From: Triops longicaudatus
Taxonomy: Eukaryota > Arthropoda > Branchiopoda > Notostraca > Triopsidae
Reading direction: 5' to 3'
Assembly: GCA_022885665.1 (NCBI GenBank)
Contig: JAGQDJ010000063.1
Coordinates: forward strand, 1-64,000
Length of the DNA: 64,000 nucleotides
The notes beneath the pieces were generated by a model. That model saw only the letters and a list, made by a program, of their open reading frames with translations. It made no database searches and was not told the origin of the DNA. The position numbers and the translations under genes were made by a program. Positions 47,570-57,923 of the stretch are shown piece by piece. Positions within the stretch are counted from its first letter, which is position 1. Each line of letters begins with the position of its first letter.

Positions 47570-48999
47570 CTAGTCGGTGTGCGATTTGGCACTCAAAACC
47601 CCATCGCGGATAATGCGCCGCCCCATGGTCACGACCGTGATGCCGCCCGAGAAAACAACAAAGGGAAGCCAGAGCTTTAGTCGTTCCGGGGGCCGGATCA
47701 GGGCAGGTACTGTACTACTAACCCAGATATGCAGGAAATAGGCAAACACGGCCGCTCCAAGGCCGACCGTTAAACCGGCCGCCGAACGGTCGAACGCCCA
47801 CCATAGCGCGGTGCACAATGCGGCTAACGTTACTGTCAACTACGAAGACAAGTATTGTATTCATTAAAAAATGGTTTGTTTACACTGACTTATATCGACA
47901 TAATCTTGCGATTTAACTGACGGATCGAATCTTTGGTCGGATCGGCAGAGTTGACCAATGATCGAAAAGGAACAACGAACCGGAAGTAAATTTCAAGGCG
48001 TGAATTCGGAATTTGATCACGAATCCCCTATCAAGTGAAAGCCTGTAGAGGCCAAAGAAAGAGGCGTGTCCCAAGTAGCACGCTTTGGTTCAAAAATGGT
48101 TAGGAACGCCACCGTCGAAAGTCATCGTCAAATCCCCTTAAGGAAGATTTCATAAAAATGAAGCTCAAAGTCAACCTCTCAGTCTTATCGAATCTTACAC
48201 CTGAACTTTTTTTAAGTTTAAGCTTTTATTTTTTTAAAAAAGTGTACGGTGCTGTGATGCGATGACTTGCCGCTAGTTCTGGTGGCCACTAGGTTTCTTT
48301 CTCTTTCGTGCAAGGTCTCTCGTCGTTTCTGAGGCGAACTTAACTGAAATTTAACTCGGATTGAATTTGAGTCGCACTGATTTTCAACTTCGAAATGACT
48401 TTCTTACGTTTTTAAGTTTAGTGAGCTGACCCAGGTCTGATCAACACGGTGAATTGTGTTTCGTAGGTTATGAATGTACTTATATAACGTACTTGGAGCT
48501 CGGAAGGGTAGTCGACTTTGGCGGAAGCGTGATTGATTCCTATAAACAAGGCTGAGCAACGTAATACGCCGCTCCAATCCGGCGTATTGGTGGGAGATTT
48601 TCCTAAATATTCTTCCAAACTAGGGCACAGTAAACCTAAAGTGGCTGTAAATCAAAGAAAATATTAAATACCTCCTCGAACATTTGATCTGGAGTTTATT
48701 TTTTTTTTTTTTTTACGAAATGCAAGAAGTATTTAGTTACCGGCAAAAGCTCCTACTAACGGAGGTAGCCACCACTCTTCTGTTAAGAAATCCATCCACT
48801 GCACGGAATTTAGCATATGCGGTCGCTGGAGAATGATAAGTTTGTGTAGCAGCGTGAAGGACACGCCGGCAGAAAACAAAAAGCACGGTTTCCACAGGTT
48901 ACTCAATTTACTACAGAAAATAAAATAATTAATAAATTACTCTTGCTGAGGCTTTCAACGTTAACAAAGCTTAAAGCAACCCTACCTTAACGAGAGCAT
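47570..48999 (-). CDS. INSIG: INSIG, ER sterol-sensing regulator of SREBP processing
   Basis: Four exons: 48999-48986, 48910-48741, 48644-48493 and 47839-47570, giving 201 aa (human INSIG2 225). Exon 1 codes for only four and two-thirds codons; the start is fixed by phase. Six hydrophobic segments are expected and visible. Signature stretches: EEWWLPPLVGAFA (WW(V/L)PP), MRC-like LRCSALFIGINHASAKVDY, LALCTALWWAFDRSAAG and FSGGITVVTMGRR. The C-terminus KSHTD resembles the conserved KSHQE tail. INSIG retains SCAP-SREBP in the ER when sterol is high and promotes degradation of HMG-CoA reductase. Ecdysozoans usually cannot make sterols, so its role there may be in diet-sterol or phospholipid sensing. 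It lies 650 bp downstream of HPRT on the same strand. Confidence 0.93.
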
Positions 49000-49651
49000 T
49001 GTTGTAAAGGAAATCTGCGGCAGTTTCGCACAAGATTCGAACGTTTCGTAAATACTTTCTTTGTTGCGTGGTATCGAATGGAAGTTGTTCACTCAAGTGT
49101 TTGCATGTTAGACGGTGGACCTTCACAGACTCTAGAGCAGTGAAGTGACCACGCAACAATAACAGCGAGTTCCTCGGGTCACGTAGGCAAAAACACCTAC
49201 TGAGCGGCCAACAAACCTTGACTAGTGCTTTAATGTTTAGCACCCCAGCTTCCCGTGCACTGTTGGTGCGATCGGGCCACTGCCGCACTGCCAATCCCAA
49301 GCATGAGGCTATGTGACGTCAGGACCCATCGAACGTTCGCTCGCTACCCAATCCCCAACCCGTTAGCCTTGGCGTGACGTCACAATGGGCTACTCCGACC
49401 CTGAGGTCAATGATAAGATCGATACAACAGAAAACGCCGGTTTCTGAATTTTCCGAGAATTACCATTTTTTAAAACAATCAAATGAAAATTTATATTGTC
49501 TAAACTTAAATTACACAAAACACGTCTGGAAATAGGACTAAAACGGGCAATACGGCGTGAAAATTGTATTTATCAAAGATGCACGATAAAGGAATGTTAC
49601 GAATTTGGTACATTATCCCACACTTTTTTCTTCTTAAATATTTTGGAGTCT
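49000..49651. other. Intergenic, INSIG promoter side / HPRT 3' side
   Basis: About 650 bp. A long frame on the minus strand (49300-48971) has no ATG and overlaps INSIG exon 1 out of frame, so I treat it as leader or spacer. A GC-richer part at 49250-49400 may be the INSIG promoter. Confidence 0.4.
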
Positions 49652-50663
49652 TTAGGATACGGAGTACTTCTGGCGGCCGTTATCGCTGATCACGCAGATG
49701 TGCTAGAATTAATCAATAAAGAATTAATTGATATGAAATTCGCAAGCTTGGCGAAGCTTATAAATGTATAACTAGCAAAAAAGGAATAACTAGCAAGAGA
49801 ATAGCAAGAGAATCTTTCTAATTTCAAACGATTAAAAACTTTTAAGACGTACATTTCGGCTGAACAGGCTTAAAAAATGGAGTTCATAGAAAGCAAATAA
49901 AATTACTGATTACCATTAAGTATACTTACATCTAAATCACGGAAATGTTCGTTGAAATCAAGCGCGTAGCCTACAACGAATTTATCAGGAATTTCGAACC
50001 CGCAATAATCGGGTCGATAGCCGTTCGATTCAGGCTGGCGTTTGACCAACAAAGACGCTACTTTGACACACTTTGGATTGTAAGTCTGCAACAAATCCAA
50101 CAGTTTGACCATTGTACGTCCGGTGTCGATAATATCTTCGACGACCAAGACATTTTTGCCTTTGACGCCGTCCAAATTGTCGCTTCCGATGACTTCGATC
50201 GCTGCACCAGGTTTGTCGTTCTAAGAAATCAGAAATCGAGCCAATTGTCGGATTTCAATGAAATTTTCGGATTTAAACTCGCTGCTTACGCAATAGCTGC
50301 GAAGACGAATGAAATCGACCGTCAAAGGCACGGAATGCTCGGCGTGGTTGCGGTTTAGGCGGTTTAATTTGTCCAGCAAGTCGGCATAGAACTTGTAACC
50401 TCCTTTCAGGACGCAAATGGCAGTTAAGGGTTCTTTTCCGAATTCGGTGAAGATATCTTTGGCTAAGCGCTCGATCCGGTCTTGGATGAGTCCGGAGGGA
50501 ATCATTACTTCGTCCAGGTCATCTTCGTAGTGTTTTGGAACGCACAAGGCGTCCAACGGATACCCGGCACATGTGTCAGTAATCTGGAATGCAAAGCATC
50601 AGAGAAGGCTGACTTACAGAATTTAATCAAGCTTACTGAGATTGTTTTAATTTTTTCGGTCAT
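49652..50663 (-). CDS. HPRT1: HPRT, hypoxanthine-guanine phosphoribosyltransferase
   Basis: Four exons: 50663-50637, 50583-50290, 50220-49930 and 49702-49652, giving 220 aa (human 218), all in phase. It salvages hypoxanthine and guanine to IMP and GMP with PRPP. The PRPP-binding motif is intact (LVVEDIIDTGRTM). So are VLKGGYKFYADLLD (pyrophosphate loop), the flexible-loop FIRLRSYC, KVASLLVKR (purine 6-oxo contact Lys), and the F-V-G-x-E-like CGFEIPDKFVVGYALDFNE. The last exon (HICVISDNGRQKYSV) matches the conserved HVCVISETGKAKYKA tail. Drosophila lacks HPRT, so this argues against a fly-like genome. Divergent from FUT-2. Confidence 0.97.
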
Positions 50664-51882
50664 CTCTTCAAGCTTTCCTTCAGTGAATGCACTAAAACTT
50701 GGACGGTGGCTGTAAAAGGAAATGGTTTTAATGAATAAGAAAAACACATGTGGTTTTTCTTAAGGAAAAAACTAAATATAAATACTTACAGAGCACACGT
50801 CTAAGCTTCTTGCCTAGCGACAAGGAAAGAAGCTGGGGTTTTCTTCACTAGTCTTCACTTTTTTCTATTTCAATGAGTTACGCAATACTGGTTTCAGGTT
50901 ATGGTAATGCGACAACCTGTTATAGGAAAAAGTGGAGCGATGTTCAAGGTTTCCCATGCTTGGATCACGTGCCCTTGATGCTAATCTTCTCCTTTGAAGA
51001 CATCACGAGTTGATGGCCTGTTTAGATAATCCGCTCGTCGATAGATGGTGTTCCATGTCTATTCCTGAAAAAAATAAAGGGTTCGTTTTGGACGAAATTT
51101 ATTTTGGAGAATGTTCCACTAACACTATTTTAGCATTTCAGTTCTTTCTGACTGTAGATATTCTAAGGACCTTAATTTGAAGAAAATAATTAACGCAAAA
51201 CGCCTTGATATCTAGAGATTTTTTTTTCAGCAGAATATGCTGAATGTGTGTCTATTGCAGATTAGACTAAACAGAGATTTCATCGTTTTTATTATTAACA
51301 AGGTTTTGGTTAAGTTACCCGAAGTAATGGACACCAAAACAGATTTAGGTACAATTTGTATGACTTTATTTAATTATTGTTTTATTTATTATTATATAAA
51401 CTTACGTCGTGAGCTGTGGGAAAAATGACGAGTAGCGTTCGAAGAACAAATAGTGAAGAACATGAAAATCTCATCGCATTGAAAACTTTTCAAAACTAAT
51501 TCGCTACGCCTAAATTTTTGCAAACGAGTCATGTAATTAAAATAATTGACTTTATCTTTTCTCATCTATTTAACGTCATACACAGAACCCTATTTGGCAT
51601 GTAAATTTATTCAGTAATTGGCTATTGTACAATTTTGTTCCAACACAAATTCAGGACAGAACTCAAATCTAACCAATCATGTTTTTCCGTTTGGAGCATT
51701 TTTCCCTTGTAAAAACACACATACAAAAAAGAAAAAAAAAATGCTCGGGCGTTTTGGACTGTCCCAAACTCAAACAGAATGTGACCGTTTCGTTGACTAC
51801 TGTGCGTAGTCCATTTTCTGTCTCTTTTTCCACATACACCACTTAAAGAGTGATCAAGATTTTCGTTTCATTCTTCCTTGAA
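50664..51882. other. Divergent intergenic region HPRT / FUT-2
   Basis: 1.2 kb with no supportable exon. A TGTGGGAAA match to the CSL consensus occurs near 51414-51422, and a polypurine stretch lies near 51727-51740. Otherwise AT-rich spacer. Confidence 0.4.
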
Positions 51883-53668
51883 ATGGGGCAAATATTCAAA
51901 TTACCGTCACGACGAGATGTTCCGATTGTGTTCCACATTTTGATATGGCTCCTGGTAGCAATTTTAGCTTTCTATGTTTTCAATTCCGCGTTCCTGGCTC
52001 CCAGAGTCAACGAATCGATCATTCGTGAAGAAATAACTCGTGAAAAGAAAGATTTCTCTACAACGCCTGTTTCTTTCGCGGAGCAAGACGAAAGACAAGA
52101 AGTGGAAGCTTCTGCTGTAACTTCTAAGGCGGAAGAAACAGAGAAAGACGTGGAGAATTTCACCACAACTCCTGCTACTTCCGTAGAGGTAAATTACTGT
52201 GCAACTAGTGAATTTATTTCACACTATATTTTTTTTTCCTTTCGTTCTGTCTTTTTACTTTTCTATAACAGACATACTTTTCACACCGTAAGAAAATATC
52301 TTTTAACCAAAAGTGATTTTTTGCTAGCATACGTATTAATCTTTGTTAAGATACAAGAAGTATGTATATTAAATGGAGATGATAATATTGCGCATATTTT
52401 TGTGTGACAATCTACAATTACCCTTTTCCTGCATTCACAAACCGTCTTAATAATTCTTTAGTGTTTTTAACTTTTGTTAGCTAAGAGTCTGTTATAGAAC
52501 TCTTGCTTCCCTTCACAATACGAATACATTTTTCGCCTTTTTTATGTCTCGCAGATCTTTATGAATACTCCTCACATTCTTCCTTTTCTTAATGTTTATT
52601 TCTATTTCTTTCTTTTATTTTTTTGGTTTATATGGCATGCAACAGGATACTAATCGCACGAAGGTGGTCTTGTACTGGACGGCATTCCATAAGGTACCGG
52701 ATTACTACGTCGGCCTCGGCACTGTTCCATTCCGCAGCTGTTCGATCTCCAACTGCGCGACAACCAACAACCGGTCGCAATTAAGCTCCAGTGACGCACT
52801 TATTTTCCATCCCCACGATATAAATTTCGACGACATGCCACCCACCCGCCTTGACCACCAACGGTGGATCTGGTTTGACCACGAGCCGCCCTTTTACTGT
52901 CGTCGGCTACAGTACCCTCCGAACATGTTCAATTGGACCATGACCTACCGTTTGGACTCGGATATAGTGGACGGGTACGGTAAAGTGGTGCCCTTTAGGC
53001 CCAAAATGTCCCAGGTTGTTAAAACGGTATTTACCGCCGATCTCGGGCGCTATAGGAGCTTAAAGCAATCCCGAAGCTACGATGCTCTCTTCGACTACGA
53101 CTCTTTCATCAAGCAGAAGACCAAAGGCGTGGCCTGGGTCGTTTCGCACTGCCCGACGCAGAGCCAGCGCGAAAAGTACGTCCGTGAGCTTTCGAAGTAT
53201 ATAAAGGTGGATATTTACGGCCGTTGTGGCAATTTAACGTGCGAAAGGAACCATTCCTGCATGGAACGGATTGGCAGAGAGTATTGGTTCTACCTTTCCT
53301 TTGAAAACTCTCTGTGTACAGATTACGTCACCGAGAAATTTTTTAAAGCTTTGAAAGTCGGTGCCGTACCTATAGTCTTCGGTATCGAGGGTCACAAGAA
53401 GCTGGGTCCTCCTAATGGTTATATTGACGCACAGCAATTTGAGTCACCTGAAGCGTTAGCAGCGTATTTGCATGTAATGATGGGTAATTATACTTTATAT
53501 AAAGAGTATTTGCGGTGGAACGACCATTTCATGCCAACTGACAACGCTGGATGGTGTGATTTATGTAAGAAGTTAAACGATCCGGGATTGGCCACGAAGA
53601 AAACGGTGTACCACGACATGGATATGTGGTGGTTTGACAAAAAACTGTGTTATAAGCCTACGTGGTGA
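51883..53668 (+). CDS. GT10 alpha-1,3-fucosyltransferase (FUT-2)
   Basis: Two exons, 51883-52188 and 52646-53668, giving 442 aa. I use the ATG at 51883 (MGQIFKLPS). Membrane anchor at about 13-34, then an unusually acidic Glu/Ser/Thr-rich stem of about 65 residues. The catalytic exon begins DTNRTKVVLYW, at the same codon position and phase as FUT-1. GT10 core: FYLSFENSLCTDYVTEKFF...VPIVFG; GVAWVVSHC; VDIYGRCGNLTC; acceptor side HQRWIWFDHEPPFY. Expected to be a Golgi GDP-fucose-dependent alpha-1,3-fucosyltransferase. The residue pattern is closer to the other two enzymes in this window than I would expect for unrelated FUTs, so they are likely lineage-specific duplicates. First gene of the 52-59 kb glycosyltransferase cluster. 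Confidence 0.93.
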
Positions 53669-53704
53669 ATAAGCAAATTTCCCAAAGTTTCACTAGCTTA
53701 AATG

Positions 53705-53746
53705 TGGAAAAATACACCTGGAAAAATACACCTGGAAAAATACACC
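53705..53746. repeat. Three perfect 14-bp tandem repeats
   Basis: TGGAAAAATACACC is repeated three times head to tail, 37 bp after the FUT-2 stop codon and just before duplicated block A. Confidence 0.9.
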
Positions 53747-53747
53747 T

Positions 53748-54632
53748 GGCCAATTACACTTTTCACACTAACGAGCTCAACATTGTGGCGGATGAATCAC
53801 AACCACAATGATTGGACATGTGTAGAAAGACGGTTAATTGCGTCGTAATAGCTCAGACGTGAAATTTCGCAGCGTAATGAGAGCTTATCTAAGTGCGATA
53901 CGGTTTCGTATTTATCGGTCTGTTGCACCTACCCTCCTGCAGGAGATTTACATTTTCAATGCTGCATCATAAAGAGAAACTCTCCCACTTGAACACATTT
54001 ATTTTACCAAAACAAGGCCTAAAGACACAAAAGAATAGTCTGAAACGGATTTTTTCACGAAAATCTGAGCGGAATAACAAGCTATCTGGTAATATTTATT
54101 TTAACATTAACGGTCGGATATTGATAAGATCTAATAAGCATTCAAGAGACTTTCACGAAACCCGCTAGATGTCAATGGGTTGCAAAGCTTCTTTATAAAA
54201 CCATTTTACAGGGATTTTATGAAAGCCGAAACACAGTTTGTTTTAACACTGGTTGTTACACTGGCATACGAACAGTGGCATACTAAAGTAAGGGTGATTT
54301 ATGTTAAGACTCCAAAAGAATTCAACAAATTATTGACAGCAATTTGATATTCTAAATATTTCTTGGTCAACAATATTCCCAGTCCTGGTGTTCTGGTGGA
54401 CGACATCCAACGGGACATTTCGGCACAGTTCGCGATTCCCAGTGCAACGGAAGTCCGATGAACTTAAACCCCTCCCTCTTCGTAGGAAAGGGGCGTGTCT
54501 GGTTCCAGTACTCGGTACAATGATACGCGTCATAACGAACCTATGTGCAGAAACTCTTTTTTTTTACTAAATGTTTGCCATCTTCTTAAATTTTACCGCA
54601 TCTGCCACTCCTATTGTTGGTTGCAACCATTT
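53748..54632. repeat. Duplicated block A (3' end of the GT-like gene plus flank)
   Basis: Similar in the same orientation to 56313-57330. Both begin GGCCAATTA and share long near-identical stretches (for example CACAACCACAATGATTGGA and TTATTGACAGCAATTTGATA). Both end at GCAACCATTT inside exon 3 of the GT-like gene. Block A holds the functional last exon. Confidence 0.85.
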
Positions 54633-56092
54633 TTTAAGCATATTTTCATCCAAGCTGTATTTTTTCTTGAAATGAAAAGAATCGTTCTTCATGGCAATGA
54701 AACAATTTCGGAGATCTTCGGCTCGTTTTGAATCACGGCGAGCGCCCCACATTCCTGTTAAAAATAGCCACGCAATGCTTATAAGATTTATCTCATTTTT
54801 AACTCTTCTTTGTTTTTTTCATTAAAATAATATTAATAAAAAAATCGTTAACGGACTAAAATACGTATGATTTCTGCTAAAAGTAAGGAGTAGTTTGTAA
54901 ACATATCTTAAGCACGAATTAAGAGAAGAACGCTAGTCATGTATCGCGGGAACCCGACAATAGATGGCATGAGCTTAGCTCCAACAACAAAAGCCGGCTT
55001 AAATAATCATGGCATAAAATGGACAGAAATTACCAGCCAGTATTGGTCTCTTGTGACCAGGATGGTCTCTTAAGATATGCAAAGTAGCATTTGAGGTAGT
55101 TAACCAGTCTTCTACTGCGGCGGCTTCTCGCGTGGTCACAAAACTGTCAATGTCACGTGACGCGAAGACGGCGACAGTTGGGTCTGCCATGGGCAAGAAG
55201 CGCCACATGGGGTCGTCCATCTTGGACACGTTACTAGTAACCATACTCGGCGACCTTAATTCCAAATCTGTGACGTTGCATAAGTCCACGTGAGAGTATC
55301 GGCAGTAGGTCCAACACAGATACTTGTGTAATGCCGGATCCGTGGCTTGGAAGTTGTGATATATCCTCATGATCCACCCTTTTCAAAGCAAAAATAACAA
55401 AACATAAGGAATGAAAAATAAGGAAATAAAATGAACAAATATTAGAAAATAGTAAAAAAGTAACTATGAAAAATTATAAGAGAAATTACGGTAAAAATCT
55501 AAATAAAAAATCTAGCTGTTCAACCTAAATCGACTTCAGAATAGAACGAAACTAAAATAATAAATGATACAAATGAAACACCTAAACTACAAGAAAACCT
55601 GAAAAGAATAGTCACTGATTGCAGGTATTTTCTCCCCTTTACCATCGCCTCGATAATGCAGCGTCGATAAATATTTCTATAAAAAAACAGGGTTGTTCCG
55701 AAAAAGTAATAATAATGGAAAAAAAAAAGAATCAAACCGGGATAAACGTCAGCAATCTGTTGGGCAATGTTGTCCAAATTCAGGAAGTAACGTCTAAAAA
55801 TGGTAAGGTTTTGGATGTCTCCAGCCAAACTGTAAGAAACGACTTTCTGGTCTGAACCTCGGTAGGTCGTTGTAGATTGGCACAAGCCTTCAGAGTTTAA
55901 GGTTGCTGCAGCTCGGGGAGCAGAAATGCTCTCAAGGCATTGACACACATTGTCTGGTTCAAGGCTGCGCTGAGGAGTTAAAGATGGAAACGGTGTATAG
56001 TGAGATATCACTAAATAATACGCAAATATTATAGTAAAGCTGAGAAAAATGTATGTTAAGAAATTGTTTCTGATCCACGGACAGCGAAACAT
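54367..56092 (-). CDS. Uncharacterised type II membrane protein, putative glycosyltransferase
   Basis: Four exons: 56092-55738, 55378-55034, 54754-54597 and 54540-54367, giving 343 aa, in phase at GT-AG sites. Membrane anchor at residues 10-30 and a short lumenal stem. The conserved-looking core includes YRGS (77-80), a Cys-rich C-W-T-Y-C segment (140-144), MWRFLPMADPTV (176-187), FASRDIDS (190-197, containing a D-x-D), EAAAVEDW (203-210), LRDHPGH (221-227), GMWGAR (234-239), and a C-terminal YHCTEYWNQTRPFPTKREG. The DXD plus Golgi-type topology suggests a GT-A-like sugar transferase. I recall similar RDxDS/RDHP/GMWG proteins annotated as hypothetical in invertebrates, but I cannot name an established family. 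Flanking by fucosyltransferases supports a glycan role. Activity is inference. Confidence 0.7.
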
Positions 56093-56312
56093 AATTTCAG
56101 CCAATTTTACTTAAAACTCGATACCAATGTGGTGCAACAGGTTTTGATATATTGTTGCCTCTACGTACAGTTAGTTAGAACTGAGATGGATAACATTTTT
56201 CTCACAAGCGAAACAATAACTCCACATAGTGTAAAGCGCGAAGTAACACGTCAGCTCTACAGCGTTTAAAGCTGTGCTACGAATTATGTTTCGAATAATC
56301 ATCATTTCGAGC

Positions 56313-57330
56313 GGCCAATTAGATTTTCACACTAACGAGCCCAACATGTGGCGGATTAATCACAACCACAATGATTGGACGTGTGTGAATAGATGGTTTT
56401 GGTGCGTCGTTATAGCTTAGACGTAAACTTTTGTATGGTAATGAGAGCTTATCTACGTGCGATCTAGTTTCGTAATTATCGGTCTATTGCACCTACCCCC
56501 TGTAGGAGATCTATATTATCAATGCTGTAACAGAAAGACAAACTCTCCTATTGAGCACATTAATTTTACCAAAACTAGGACCTAAGACACACAAGAACCA
56601 ATTTTTTCGCGAAAAAACTGAGCGAAATAACAAGCTATCGGGTAATATTTATTTCGGAATTAACGGTTGGATATTGATAGGATCCGATAAGCGTTTTTTC
56701 TTACCAAAACAAGCACTAAATCAGTAATAAGGCCATTTGAAATTATTAGTTGCAGAAATGTCAATACTTTGGCAACCGTTACAATGGCTCATGCACGTTC
56801 TCGCCATCTGCAGGAATGCATAGAAAGCAGGAAAGAGACTTTCATTAAAGCTGCTAGATGTCGTTTCATGACAAAGCTTGTCCTTCACGAAACGGATTTT
56901 CCGAAATTTTATGCGGATTTTGTGGAAGCCGAGTCACAGTTTGTTTTAGTGTTGGATTTTATAATCTCATGCGAAAAGTAATATACTAAAGTAACAGTGA
57001 TTTCTGTTAAAACTCCAAGAGAATTCAACTAATTATTGACAGCAATTTGATATTCTAAATATTTCTTGGTCAACAATACTCCCAGTCCTAGTGTTTTGAT
57101 GGCAGACATCTAACGGGACATTTCGGCACAGTTCTCGATTCCCAGTGCAACGGAAGTCCGATGAACTTAAAACCCTCCCTCTTTGTAGGAAAGGGGCGTG
57201 TCTGGTTCCAATACTCGGTACAATGATGCGAGTCATAACGAACCCATGTACAGAAACACTTTTTTACTAAATGTAGGCCATCTTCTTTTTTTATCGCATC
57301 TGCCACTCCCATTGTTGTTTGCAACCATTT
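56313..57330. repeat. Duplicated block B (partner of 53748-54632)
   Basis: Second copy of block A, about 130 bp longer because of internal insertions near 56690-56860, one of which includes a local repeat of TACCAAAACAAG. It lies between the intact GT-like gene and FUT-3. Confidence 0.85.
57088..57330 (-). pseudogene. Truncated duplicate of the GT-like gene 3' end
   Basis: Contains the last part of exon 3 (LQTTMGVADAI), the former intron and an exon-4 copy (VRYDSHHCTEYWNQTRPFPTKREG). Relative to 54367-54632 the intron donor GT has become AT (57294-57293), the acceptor AG has become GG (57245-57244), and a stop codon truncates the C-terminus early after CLPSKH. Everything 5' of mid-exon 3 is absent. 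The former intron stays open and in frame, so the fragment reads as one open frame. This is a broken, non-functional copy on present evidence. Confidence 0.85.
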
Positions 57331-57923
57331 CCCGGCTTTTTTTTTATTTACAACTGGAAAGATACGCCCAAGATATTTCTTTACCAGTTAACTATTCGTC
57401 AAAATATAATTTGAACATACACTGTCAAGTTGGTTGTAGTTCGCTTCCGAGTTATTTCATACTTAAAATATAACGCTTAGCAGTAGACGCGTCAAATCTC
57501 ACTGTACAAAGTATAAGATTGTTTCCCTGTCCTTTACAAAGATAATGTTTAAATTTTTGCTGAATTATAGCAACAAAATTATATTTTTCTTTAGTTTGGT
57601 TGGTGAAGCTTAGCTTTACTTGTATTAGTATGTGCAATACGTTGTGTTTTTAATAGTTTCCAAACATTTATTTTTTTTCAAATGCGGAGCTGTGTGTAAC
57701 ACATTCGTTAGAACTGACATGTATTACTTACTCAAGGGTGGAGTTATTGAACATTTGTTGGCATATGCTTGTGAAAAAGGGTTTACACAGCTCAGTGACC
57801 AAACGCTCGCTCAGTGACAAAATGCTCGCAAACTAACTTTCTTCCTCTGATCCTTTTGGAGCACAAAACTGTGACAAAATTCTCCATTTATTCTGTACAA
57901 ATATAATAATACAAATATAAGAC

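Noticed and set aside
48971..49300. 109-codon frame upstream of and overlapping INSIG exon 1
   Set aside because: No ATG start, out of frame with INSIG, no domain; INSIG itself starts at 48999 by phase.
56769..56981. 70-codon plus-strand frame within duplicated block B
   Set aside because: Only partly matched in block A, no domain; probably residual non-coding sequence.
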